From IMG/VR virus record IMGVR_UViG_3300030406_003081, positions 1-48,849 of that record: a stretch of DNA of 48,849 nt; one strand, 5' to 3'. Each line of letters starts with the position of its first letter. The stretch's first letter is position 1. Shown in pieces: positions 22,069 to 29,954 of this stretch. Source of the DNA: a virus. The notes beneath the pieces were generated by a model. It searched no databases, had not been told where the DNA came from, and worked only from the letters and a program-made list of their open reading frames with translations. The translations under genes were made by a program, and so were the position numbers.

Positions 22069-23043
22069 ATGGCAGGATTTGGACAAACAGCAAACGCACA
22101 AAAGGAACTGAAGAAAGAAGAGAAGGCTCAGCCACCCATGGCTGTCACCACCATGACAGGTGGAGACATGTTCGCTGACATGCGAGCAGAAGAGGCGAAG
22201 ATGGGTGAGGACAAGATGACTCACATGTTCGTCGGTGTCGCTGGCTTTGATGGCACTTGCAAGTCGGGTGTTGTCAAGCACGCCTTTGACATCGCTTGTG
22301 AGAAAGACCCTACTCTTGAGTTGCACGCCCTTGACTTTGACATGGGTGTTGCCATGCTCAATTCAGCAGTAAACAACAACCCCAAAATCAAGTCATGGAA
22401 ACCATGGCAGATGGGGGTCAACGACCGCACCGCCTACGACTACCCCGGCACTCACGACCGTGTGATGAAAATCATGCGCTACATTCTCCATCAAGTGGAG
22501 AGCGGTGAAGCGAATGTGTGGGGTGTGCTGGTGAGCGGCCTTGATTCATGGTTGGAGATTTGTACCAACAACATGCGAATCATTGACTTGGGACTGGCCA
22601 AGGACGGCATTGAGTCGGCTGACATCCGTGGTGCGGGTGAGGCCAAGCGTGTGGAGCGACAGTCCGACTGGGCGATTCGCAACACTCGGTTCCACCAACT
22701 CACGGCTCTTTCCCGTAGCCTCGTGCGTGCGGGCGTCCGTGTCTTTTGGGAGACTCACCTTCGTGCTACGAACTTCTCCTACGGCAAGGAGAGCGACAAG
22801 ACGACGCTTGCCCCCGAATGGGAGAAGAAGACCAACAACTACCTTCCCACCATCATTTGGATGGAGCAAGAGGAACACTACGACGACGAGAACGAATTGG
22901 TCAAGACGGAGTACAAAGCGGTCTTCAAGAAGTGCAAGACCAACCCGGAACTCCAAGACCAAACACGCACTGTGTTCGTGACTCGTCCCAACGGTGAGCC
23001 GGAGTGGTTCGGGCTACCCGAACTGTACGATGGGAGTTTGTGA
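22069..23043 (+). CDS. RadA/Sak4-like recombination ATPase
   Basis: The product has 324 residues. After an acidic N-terminal 50 comes a RecA-like core. The Walker A motif reads GFDGTCKS (59-66), with Cys where the Gly before Lys is expected. A hydrophobic strand ending in Asp (VWGVLVSGLD) is the Walker B. Phage Sak4 and archaeal RadA-type proteins of this size pair and anneal single strands during recombination-dependent replication. AAGGAGG at 22055-22061 precedes the ATG. Context between an SSB candidate and the clamp supports the role. Confidence 0.7.
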   Translation: MAGFGQTANAQKELKKEEKAQPPMAVTTMTGGDMFADMRAEEAKMGEDKMTHMFVGVAGFDGTCKSGVVKHAFDIACEKDPTLELHALDFDMGVAMLNSAVNNNPKIKSWKPWQMGVNDRTAYDYPGTHDRVMKIMRYILHQVESGEANVWGVLVSGLDSWLEICTNNMRIIDLGLAKDGIESADIRGAGEAKRVERQSDWAIRNTRFHQLTALSRSLVRAGVRVFWETHLRATNFSYGKESDKTTLAPEWEKKTNNYLPTIIWMEQEEHYDDENELVKTEYKAVFKKCKTNPELQDQTRTVFVTRPNGEPEWFGLPELYDGSL

Positions 23044-23185
23044 TACTCGTTGCATCCCGTAACTGAGAGAGGTTTTGGTGCGGTAATGAATGGAGAAATG
23101 GTTTACCTTGCAACTGGGGTTGCATGTGCCAAGGGGGTTTTCGTATCTCCTCCTTCCATTCCCCTCTCTTACGAGGTGATTTGAC
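23044..23185 (+). promoter_or_regulatory. Structured leader before the clamp gene
   Basis: This is the longest non-coding stretch on the plus strand, and no TATA-like box is visible in it. GTA..AGAGAGG (23059-23072) can pair with CCTCTCTTAC (23163-23172), enclosing a hairpin GCAAC-TGGG-GTTGC (23110-23123). GTTGCAT occurs twice (23049 and 23119), so the GCAAC arm could pair with either. The outer stem abuts the ribosome-binding site GAGGTGAT (23173-23180). It may control translation of the clamp, or be an independent RNA or a transcription pause. Confidence 0.45.
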
Positions 23186-23938
23186 ATGACAAAAGTGGTG
23201 ATTGGTAGAAAGGACTTACTGGATTTCCTTACCTCTTTTGGTAAGGGTGTTACAGATGTTCGTATGAGTTGCGCTGGCAATCGCTTGACGGTTGAGGTGG
23301 GCTTTGCTACCTACTACCTGCGTAAGCAACTCATGGGTGCCACCATTGAGGATGAGGGCATCATTCACATTGCTTTACTGGAAAAAGCAATTGCCTTCCT
23401 CAAGGCCAGCAAGCAGGACAGCGTGACGCTACGGCAGACGGCTGAGACAAAGCCGCTCCACATGGAGGCTGGTGGCAACAAGTTGCAACTGCCAAGCACT
23501 GACGACATCACCTCAGCGGCCAAGACCGTGGTGGTGCGTGCCCTGCTTGAGAAGGCATCGGCACAGGGATGGAGCAAGTTTGCTGATGATGAATTGACCG
23601 TACACGCTACACTCAAGACGAAAGACTTGATTTCGCTGGCTGGCATGAAAGGATTGCTGGCCAAGGACTCCATGTACAAAATGCGTATTCACTGCGGCGA
23701 GGGTGAGTTTGGCATCGTGGCTGGCAAGGCGGCTACTGGTCGCCTGTTTACTACCTTACCCGCCCTTGACACTGACGGGCCGAATGCTACCGTGCAGACA
23801 CACTTCGGAGAGTGGTTGCCTACTTGTTTACAGTACCTTGACGAAGGCGAGGCTCGCCTGTACATGGGTGATGATACGCTGGTCATCTTTGAGCAACAGA
23901 ATACTTTACTCATGGTTGTAAACGAGAGTGATGTCTGA
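23186..23938 (+). CDS. pcn: PCNA-like sliding clamp
   Basis: The product has 250 residues, the usual length of archaeal PCNA. Two halves of alternating strands and helices are visible; a basic first half and the final strand (DDTLVIFEQQNTLLMVVNE) fit the clamp fold. Sequence similarity to PCNA is weak, so the call rests on length, pattern and position between the RadA-like and polymerase genes. PCNA trimers hold polymerase on DNA after loading by RFC. The stop overlaps the polymerase start by one base. Confidence 0.65.
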   Translation: MTKVVIGRKDLLDFLTSFGKGVTDVRMSCAGNRLTVEVGFATYYLRKQLMGATIEDEGIIHIALLEKAIAFLKASKQDSVTLRQTAETKPLHMEAGGNKLQLPSTDDITSAAKTVVVRALLEKASAQGWSKFADDELTVHATLKTKDLISLAGMKGLLAKDSMYKMRIHCGEGEFGIVAGKAATGRLFTTLPALDTDGPNATVQTHFGEWLPTCLQYLDEGEARLYMGDDTLVIFEQQNTLLMVVNESDV

Positions 23939-26334
23939 TGATAATTGACTTCATCTCCGATGACCCCTACGAACCGCTCACCATCTACGAGCGTACCCGT
24001 GGGGCTGACGGGGTGTTGAAGGAACGCTACATCACTCACGAGGACAGGGGCTATGTGTACCCCTTCTGTTGGCTCAAGCAGGGCGCGCCTAATTGGGTTC
24101 TCAATCGTCTTCGCAACCTGCACGCTCGCATTCTCAAAGACCAAGTGGCCACCGGGCTTGACGGTGGTAAGTTGTGGAAGGTTGAGGTGAATCATCCCAA
24201 CCAACTGTGGGAAATCAAGGACTTGGTGGGCAAGTGGACACACGAGGCTGACTTGAATTACCTTGACCAAATCCTTCTCACCAACTACCCGGAGAAGTTG
24301 CCGGAGTTTCACCCACGCAAGTGGTACTACGACTTGGAGTGGGAGACAACGGGTGACGGTGCCATCACGGTCATGGCGGTGGCTGATACGCACGCTGACC
24401 ACAATGTGGTGTTTGCTTGGAGTCAAAAGTCCATCCGTGATACCATCACCAAAACTGAGTGGATTGACCGCTACGAAGGGTACGAGTTGCGTACCTATCC
24501 CAATGAGGACAAGATGCTCATGGGCTTCCTTGAACATCTCAAGGAGTGCGACCCCGACATGTTGATTGCACACGCTGGTGCTTGGGCTGACCTGCCCAAG
24601 TTGCACGAGCGCATGGGTGCCTTGCGTCACGACATGTCGCCCATTGGTTACTTCCTCCCACCCAAGAAAGACGGGTCGGGCTACAAGTCCACGGCTCAAC
24701 CCATCAAGGGACGACTGGTGTTTGACACAGCGGCTCAAGCGGGCGAGGGCAGTGGCTTTGAGGGCGTGTGGCAGAAGAGCGGGCGTGGGCAAGCACAACA
24801 ACGCAAGTTGAATTGGTTCGCTACTGAACTCGGACTTGGCCACAAACTTACTGATGAAATAGATGGCATGACCGTACACAACGGTTGGGCCGAATACTAC
24901 GATGACTTCGTGGACTACTGTTTGGTTGACACCACATTGCTTCGTGACATTGACAACAAACTCAACTGCACTGATTTCCACCTCGCACTACAGCAGGTCG
25001 CTGGTGTGCAATTCGGTAGCACACACAATGTGAGCCGATACTTTCGTGGTTTAATTGGTCGTAAAACAAATCTCAAGGCACCGACTTCCTACATTGAGGA
25101 GCGGCCCGAACTACAAGCCGCATGGGTCATGCCTCCTGTTGCTGGTCGCCACGAGAATGTGGCACTGGTTGACTTCGCATCCCTGTACCCGAACATCATT
25201 CTCTCCGCCAACCTGTGTTGGACGACACTGGTTGACCAACCCGGCCCCAATGTTCTCACGCTTGACATCCCCCCCAAGTTGGGTGATGATGGAAACTACA
25301 TTCCGGGCACGGGTGGTGTGTTCCATTGGCGACAGGATGAGGAGGGTATTCTTCCAAAGGTTGTCAAGGACATGCTCGCCCTTCGCAAGCACTACAAAGG
25401 ACTGATGAAGGCGGCTACAGACCCCGATGAGAAGTTGGGCTACAACATGCTACAGATGGCTGTTAAGGTTTCCGTCAACGCCGTGTATGGTATGGTGGGA
25501 AGCCGTAAGGTTCGTGGGCAGTGGAGCAGTTATGAGATTGCTCAGTCCATCACCTACCTTGGTCGTGAGTCCATCAGTATGCTCGTTGACCGTAGCGAGG
25601 AAATGGGCTACCGTGGGCTGGCTGGCCACACCGATTCATGTTACATCCAAGTGCCTTTTGATGAAGCCGAGGATGTGGCTCAGCGACTCACTGACATCGC
25701 ACAGGAGGAGATGGGGCTGAAGTACCTTGATGTGGAGATGGAGGCGTTCTTCCCTTACTGGTTCACTGGTGATGTGAAGAATCGCAACTTTGGTGTCAAG
25801 TCATGGCCACCCGAAGACGAGGGCGACATGAAAGTGACTGGCTTCTCCATCAAGGCTTCAAGTGCGCCACCGCTGACAAAAGAATTACTGGGTAAAGTAT
25901 TCCGCATGGTATCTACTGGTAGCAACGAGGATGACATTTTCAACGAGATACGCCCCGCTATCCGTGAGGTGTACTTGGGTGAGCGTCCTGCTACGGACGC
26001 ATCTTCGTATGGGCGTGTGAAGAAGGCGTTGGATGATTACGACAAGGTAGTGCCTAACCCTGCGAAGGCCGCACGATACTCCAACCAGTATCTCGGTACG
26101 GACTACAAGAAGAATGACAGCGTGCAGTGGGTGTTTGTAGATGATGTACCCGAAGGTCAACCGTTCACGAATGTGATTGCCTACGAGGACGAGCGGCAAC
26201 TCAGTGAGTATGGTATTGACTGGACAACCATCGTTGACAAATGGATTCATCGTAAATTGAAGTTGGTGTATGAAACACTTGACTGGGATTTGGAAAGGCT
26301 GACGGCACGCCGAGTGCCGAGAAAACTGTGGTGA
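23938..26334 (+). CDS. polB: Family B DNA polymerase with proofreading domain
   Basis: The product has 798 residues. Exo I is YYDLEWET (Asp132, Glu134), Exo II is HAGAWADLPKL and Exo III is YDDFVDYCLVD. Polymerase motif A is DFASLYPNII (412-421). Motif B is KVSVNAVYG (510-518). Motif C reads GHTDS (563-567), where family B enzymes normally have GDTDS; the first Asp is His and the second (Asp566) is kept. Length is typical of archaeal PolB. It replicates the viral genome with the clamp and clamp loader encoded just upstream. No intein is visible. Confidence 0.93.
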   Translation: MIIDFISDDPYEPLTIYERTRGADGVLKERYITHEDRGYVYPFCWLKQGAPNWVLNRLRNLHARILKDQVATGLDGGKLWKVEVNHPNQLWEIKDLVGKWTHEADLNYLDQILLTNYPEKLPEFHPRKWYYDLEWETTGDGAITVMAVADTHADHNVVFAWSQKSIRDTITKTEWIDRYEGYELRTYPNEDKMLMGFLEHLKECDPDMLIAHAGAWADLPKLHERMGALRHDMSPIGYFLPPKKDGSGYKSTAQPIKGRLVFDTAAQAGEGSGFEGVWQKSGRGQAQQRKLNWFATELGLGHKLTDEIDGMTVHNGWAEYYDDFVDYCLVDTTLLRDIDNKLNCTDFHLALQQVAGVQFGSTHNVSRYFRGLIGRKTNLKAPTSYIEERPELQAAWVMPPVAGRHENVALVDFASLYPNIILSANLCWTTLVDQPGPNVLTLDIPPKLGDDGNYIPGTGGVFHWRQDEEGILPKVVKDMLALRKHYKGLMKAATDPDEKLGYNMLQMAVKVSVNAVYGMVGSRKVRGQWSSYEIAQSITYLGRESISMLVDRSEEMGYRGLAGHTDSCYIQVPFDEAEDVAQRLTDIAQEEMGLKYLDVEMEAFFPYWFTGDVKNRNFGVKSWPPEDEGDMKVTGFSIKASSAPPLTKELLGKVFRMVSTGSNEDDIFNEIRPAIREVYLGERPATDASSYGRVKKALDDYDKVVPNPAKAARYSNQYLGTDYKKNDSVQWVFVDDVPEGQPFTNVIAYEDERQLSEYGIDWTTIVDKWIHRKLKLVYETLDWDLERLTARRVPRKLW

Positions 26335-26338
26335 TGTG

Positions 26339-26527
26339 ATGAGCAGAATTGAAGACGAGGTGTGTGCTAAGATTCAGCAACGGGCTGAAGTCGGCAAGAA
26401 CAAGTACGGGGTGACCATGGAGACAGCCCCGTTGTCTCGCCTTGAATGGCTCATCCATGCACAAGAAGAAGCCATGGACTTGGCCGTGTACTTGCAGAAG
26501 TTGATTGAAGAGGAGATGAAAGAGTGA
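26339..26527 (+). CDS. Small phage-type helical protein (MazG-like motif)
   Basis: The product has 62 residues. KIQQRAEVGKNKYGVTME, RLEWLIHAQEEAMDLAVYLQKLIEE is a pattern frequent in small phage proteins. The EExxD in AQEEAMDLAVYL resembles the metal-binding helix of all-alpha NTP pyrophosphatases (MazG/dUTPase-like), but only one such helix is present. It could be a minimal nucleotide pyrophosphohydrolase acting as an oligomer, or a structural helper. The start is ATG at 26339, with a GTG at 26336 as alternative. Confidence 0.65.
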   Translation: MSRIEDEVCAKIQQRAEVGKNKYGVTMETAPLSRLEWLIHAQEEAMDLAVYLQKLIEEEMKE

Positions 26528-26571
26528 TTATTAGGCTCATCATTGAGTTGATTAGGGGGTATCTTGAATGA
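26524..26571 (+). CDS. 15-residue frame with GTG start
   Basis: GTG overlaps the upstream stop (GTGA), and its own stop overlaps the next start (ATGA), as for real genes here. The product would be MIIRLIIELIRGYLE, an amphipathic helix with Arg and Glu on one face. No clear ribosome-binding site beyond GAGGAG at 26512. It may exist only to couple translation. Confidence 0.3.
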   Translation: MIIRLIIELIRGYLE

Positions 26572-27605
26572 GATGGAACCCCAACGGTGATGATAGTCGC
26601 CCGACCATTGACGATTATCTCGCTGAGACAGGTCATGAGGAGGAGGCTGAGTCCTATCGCATGAGTACCTATGCGTGGAACCCAACACTCACACCCGACA
26701 AGAAACTGCGGGTCACCAAGTCAAGTCTCAATACACACGGCTGGTGCCCCGAACAATACTACATTGAGAAGTTCAAGGGGATTCGTAGTGGAGACAACCC
26801 CGACACAATTCGTGGAAAGAATGTTCACGACATGATGGAATGGTTTTGGGCGAACTTTACCAAGGAACAGGAGGAGCGTGTCTTGGAACTGGTACATGTT
26901 GAAGATAACATGGCTGAGGCACGAGAAGTGTTTTTCCTTTCCTTTCCAACGCCACCCGAACCTTACATTTATGGTGAGGATGAGCAGATTGCACAATGGG
27001 CTGAGTGGCAGTTTCAACGCCTCCTACACACTGGTGGTAAGCAGTGGCGACCCGTGGGAGTTGAGGCTAACATCCAAGCCTTTCGGTATGTAGAGGTGGA
27101 CGGCGAGGCCGTTCCTATCCACATCAATGGGTTCATTGATACGCTGTTTGCTGATGATGACGGCTTCGCTCTCATGGAATTGAAGACGGGCAAGTACAAG
27201 GCTCGTAGCAAAGTCCCATCCATGCGAAAAGAAATGGCGTTTTACAAAATGATGCTGGAACACAGCAAGCACGCTGAGTTCCTACCCATCACACATTGGG
27301 GATGGGAGTTTCCGGGTGGAGGCATCAAAGACGGTGAGGGTGCTAAAATCTACTACGAGCCTACTGAAGAGAAATGGGCACCCATGAAGTCTGTAGAGAA
27401 AGCACTACAACGATTGGTGAAGGCTCACATTGACATGGATTTCCCCCCAAGCCCATGGTTGGGTAGGAAGAAGGATGACGAAACACTTGAGGACATGTTG
27501 GCACGAAACGGAATGAAATGTTCGTGGTGCGACTTCAAGGAACACTGTTCCTTTTGGTCGCTGACTGACGAGTTCCTTGACAAAATTATGGAGGAAGAAC
27601 AATGA
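26568..27605 (+). CDS. Cas4/RecB-like PD-(D/E)XK nuclease with Fe-S cluster
   Basis: The product has 345 residues. GKNVHDMMEWF supplies the N-terminal His (His87). GFIDTLF holds the metal-binding Asp191, and MELKTGKY gives the E-x-K pair (Glu204, Lys206). One Cys near the start (WCPEQYY, Cys60) and three at the end (CSWCDFKEHC, Cys318, 321, 327) are placed as in Cas4/AddB proteins that hold a 4Fe-4S cluster. No Cas genes are nearby, so its role is likely end processing in replication or recombination. Confidence 0.8.
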   Translation: MRWNPNGDDSRPTIDDYLAETGHEEEAESYRMSTYAWNPTLTPDKKLRVTKSSLNTHGWCPEQYYIEKFKGIRSGDNPDTIRGKNVHDMMEWFWANFTKEQEERVLELVHVEDNMAEAREVFFLSFPTPPEPYIYGEDEQIAQWAEWQFQRLLHTGGKQWRPVGVEANIQAFRYVEVDGEAVPIHINGFIDTLFADDDGFALMELKTGKYKARSKVPSMRKEMAFYKMMLEHSKHAEFLPITHWGWEFPGGGIKDGEGAKIYYEPTEEKWAPMKSVEKALQRLVKAHIDMDFPPSPWLGRKKDDETLEDMLARNGMKCSWCDFKEHCSFWSLTDEFLDKIMEEEQ

Positions 27606-27910
27606 GAAATGCGGCAATGCTGATGGAAAAAGTGCTGAACGACACAGTGAACAAAGAGAAGTACAGGGTGCGAATCCAAGTGACGAAGCAGGGCAACTTA
27701 CCAAATCGTGCGCCTTTCATCCGAAAGGTGTACCGGCAAACAAGCCTGCGGGAGTTTACGGACAGCGGTATTGGTGAAACGCCACACACCGTTGGCCCGC
27801 TGGACATCATCTACACTGTACAGGCTTGGCACATGAAGAGCGAGAACATCGCTAAAACGCAAGAGGACTTGAAGAAAGACTTGGACAATTACCTGTGGAC
27901 TCGTCGGTGA
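27602..27910 (+). CDS. Hypothetical protein
   Basis: The product has 102 residues, basic, with a helical start, a central beta-like part (KYRVRIQVTKQGN, DIIYTVQAWHM) and a helical end (KTQEDLKKDLDNYLW). ATGA overlap with the nuclease before it, GTGA overlap with the primase after it. Context suggests a replication accessory factor. Not recognised. Confidence 0.6.
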   Translation: MRNAAMLMEKVLNDTVNKEKYRVRIQVTKQGNLPNRAPFIRKVYRQTSLREFTDSGIGETPHTVGPLDIIYTVQAWHMKSENIAKTQEDLKKDLDNYLWTRR

Positions 27911-29007
27911 TTACGGTGCCCTTCGTGCCTATTGACTACCCTCGTGAAGTGCTTGAGTTATCAAGCACAGGCGAGAAGGGTTGGCGGCGCATGGTGAAAA
28001 ACGCTGAGGAGTTGGAATCCTACTGGCGTGGCAAAAACGGTAGCGGTAATGTTTACTTCACAGCCTACGGTTACACGGCTACGCAGGCACCGAAGCATCA
28101 CCGGGTGGATTACAACACACCACTCATTCACCACTTCGTGATGGACTTTGATTGCAAGGACTTCAACAACCGTGGGACTGATGTGGCGTTTGAGGTGCCT
28201 CAAGAAGAGGTGCGCCGTTTGCATCAATTCCTCATGAAAGAAAACACCCTGCATTACATTTGGTTCAGTGGTGGTGGATTTCATGTGTGGATTCCGCTGG
28301 CTGAAACACTTGAACCGAAAAGCGGCGGCGAGGTATCTCGCATCAAACAGTCGGGGCGGGTGCTGATTAAATCATGGGAAAAAGAAATCGGGGCACTGAA
28401 CTGTAACGACCCGACCGTGATGTTTGACACGAGCGGTATGATTCGCATACCCAACTCGTACAACGCCAAGCGTGGCGTATGGTCTGTGCCACTCACCAGC
28501 GAAGAGGTGATGACTCTCTCGTTTGATGACTTGATGGACAAAGGCATGGAAGCGCACAGTGGGTACATCGCCCACGGCAAAAATAAATTACTGATGAATC
28601 TAATTGAAAATAAGTTTGCCCAAAACTTTGACCTCAAGCCGGTGGACTTGCCTACGGTATCGCTCAACGACATACATGTGCTACCTTGCTTATCGCAAGC
28701 GGCCATGGGTGGGGGCAACCCTCCGCACCGGGCGAGGTATCACTTTGCCTCCTACTTGGCTGACCGCTTCCGTATGTTCTTCCCTGCATGGCGTGTGGGA
28801 AACGAAGAGAAGGAAGAACACATTAAGAGCATCGTGAGTATTTGCGAACAACAGGAGTGGGTGGACTACCGATACGAGAAAACCGAGGAACAGGTACGGA
28901 GCATTGTGATGACGGGGTACTCGCACGCTACATGCTCCACCCTTTACACCGAGGGATTCTGCATGGGGAAGTGTAAATACCATGATGGAACAGGGGTGGA
29001 ATTATGA
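27907..29007 (+). CDS. AEP primase, PriS catalytic part fused to PriL-like Fe-S end
   Basis: The product has 366 residues from the GTG at 27907 that overlaps the upstream stop; an earlier GTG at 27895 is possible. The catalytic core shows VMDFDCKDF (Asp80, Asp82), WFSGGGFHVW (His126) and D174..RIPNSYNAKRG, the three motifs of archaeo-eukaryotic primases. The C-terminal third has LPCLSQ (Cys261), ATCSTLY (Cys343) and FCMGKC (Cys352, 356), a spacing like the Fe-S domain of the large subunit PriL. One chain would thus combine what archaea split in two proteins. It makes primers for the polymerase upstream. Confidence 0.85.
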   Translation: MITVPFVPIDYPREVLELSSTGEKGWRRMVKNAEELESYWRGKNGSGNVYFTAYGYTATQAPKHHRVDYNTPLIHHFVMDFDCKDFNNRGTDVAFEVPQEEVRRLHQFLMKENTLHYIWFSGGGFHVWIPLAETLEPKSGGEVSRIKQSGRVLIKSWEKEIGALNCNDPTVMFDTSGMIRIPNSYNAKRGVWSVPLTSEEVMTLSFDDLMDKGMEAHSGYIAHGKNKLLMNLIENKFAQNFDLKPVDLPTVSLNDIHVLPCLSQAAMGGGNPPHRARYHFASYLADRFRMFFPAWRVGNEEKEEHIKSIVSICEQQEWVDYRYEKTEEQVRSIVMTGYSHATCSTLYTEGFCMGKCKYHDGTGVEL

Positions 29008-29243
29008 GAAACAAACGAGTGGTGAGCGTGATAAAGAAATTGCTGAGTGAAAATGATGTGATGAGTACACGAGAAATCCGTGAACAAATGATTGGCAAAA
29101 AATACTGTCCCACAACAGGTCATTTGGGAACCATTCTCGCATCTCTTCCGTGGGTAGAAGTAGATGGTGAATACAGTGCCAAAGAAGGCGGAGGGAAGAG
29201 AAACTTGTGGAGGTTGAAAGATGAAACCCCAACTGATAATTGA
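29004..29243 (+). CDS. Small winged-helix protein
   Basis: The product has 79 residues. VIKKLLSENDVMSTREIREQM, then TGHLGTILASLPWVEV and a basic wing (EGGGKRNLWRL) follow a winged helix-turn-helix. It overlaps the primase stop by 4 bases and the nuclease start by 23 bases. It may regulate transcription or guide replication proteins; no partner can be shown. Confidence 0.65.
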   Translation: MRNKRVVSVIKKLLSENDVMSTREIREQMIGKKYCPTTGHLGTILASLPWVEVDGEYSAKEGGGKRNLWRLKDETPTDN

Positions 29244-29919
29244 CAGCAATGAGCGTGGTTTGCTTTGCGAATCCGTAGAGCGCAAAGCCACCAAAGCAGG
29301 ACTAACCGTGGCACGCCAAGCCTTGGTAGTAGGAGACTACCAACTGGGTGGGGCGTGCGTTGAAGCCAAGAGCATAGGCGACTTGTTTCAATCAAGCCAC
29401 AGTGGTCACCTGTGGCGGCAACTGGACAACATGGATGCCAACTATGAGCGTTTCTTCCTTGTCGTACACGGCGACATCGCAAAGTACATCGCCATGGCGA
29501 AAAAGAATGGGCGTTCAAGAATCTCATACTCCAAAGTGCAGAATGAATTGATTGGCACCATGGCACGATTGATGGCCGATTTTGATTGCCAAGTGTTTTA
29601 CTGCAACAATGTGAGTGAAGCGGCATCGTTCATCGTGCGCCTGCACGGTAAACTGCACAAACCAGCAAGCAAACACGGGGCGCAAGCCATACGCCGTGTA
29701 GCATCCAACGACCTACGCCTTGACATGCTGATGACCGTGCCCGGTATCGGGCAGGAGACAGCGGAGAAGTTGCTTGAGAAGTGTGGTAGTATTGAAGAAA
29801 TGTGCTTCCCCGAATCCATCAAGCAAGTGAAAGGGCTTGGAGAAGTGAGGAGAAAGATACTGGTGAATGTACTCACAAGCGAGGAGCCTGTGCGTCAAGA
29901 GCGCAAGGTTCGCCGTTAG
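29221..29919 (+). CDS. ERCC4/XPF-family nuclease with tandem HhH
   Basis: The product has 232 residues. IIDSNERG, VGDYQLGG (Asp39) and VEAKSIGD (Glu48, Lys50, Asp54) form the nuclease core. The usual ERKxxxD is EAKxxxD here. Two helix-hairpin-helix motifs follow (MTVPGIGQETAEKLL, about 171-185, and VKGLGEVRRKIL, about 203-214). Archaeal XPF and Hef proteins of this build cut flaps, forks and branched DNA. It overlaps the gene before it by 23 bases. Its stop (TAG) lies just before the TATA box of promoter copy 6. Confidence 0.88.
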   Translation: MKPQLIIDSNERGLLCESVERKATKAGLTVARQALVVGDYQLGGACVEAKSIGDLFQSSHSGHLWRQLDNMDANYERFFLVVHGDIAKYIAMAKKNGRSRISYSKVQNELIGTMARLMADFDCQVFYCNNVSEAASFIVRLHGKLHKPASKHGAQAIRRVASNDLRLDMLMTVPGIGQETAEKLLEKCGSIEEMCFPESIKQVKGLGEVRRKILVNVLTSEEPVRQERKVRR

Positions 29920-29938
29920 TATATAAATCAGCAAAGAG
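29919..29938 (+). promoter_or_regulatory. Archaeal promoter core, copy 6 of 6
   Basis: GTATATAAATCAGCAAAGAG, with TATA box 29920-29927, begins on the last base of the nuclease stop codon. The ATG at 29955 is 36 bases downstream. GGAAGGGG at 29937-29944 could be a ribosome-binding site but may lie upstream of the transcript start. It drives the helicase-like, exonuclease and thermosome genes. Confidence 0.85.
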
Positions 29939-29954
29939 GAAGGGGTTGAAGAAT

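Noticed and set aside
23689-24981. Minus-strand open frame of 430 codons across the clamp and polymerase genes
   Set aside because: Shadow of the GC-rich third codon positions of PolB; the plus-strand frame carries the exonuclease motif here.
23938-26334. Intein in the polymerase gene
   Set aside because: Motifs A, B and C lie at normal spacing and the total length is normal for PolB.
26568-27605. Cas4 of a CRISPR system
   Set aside because: Motifs fit Cas4-like nucleases, but there is no Cas1, Cas2 or repeat array; a replication or recombination nuclease is simpler.
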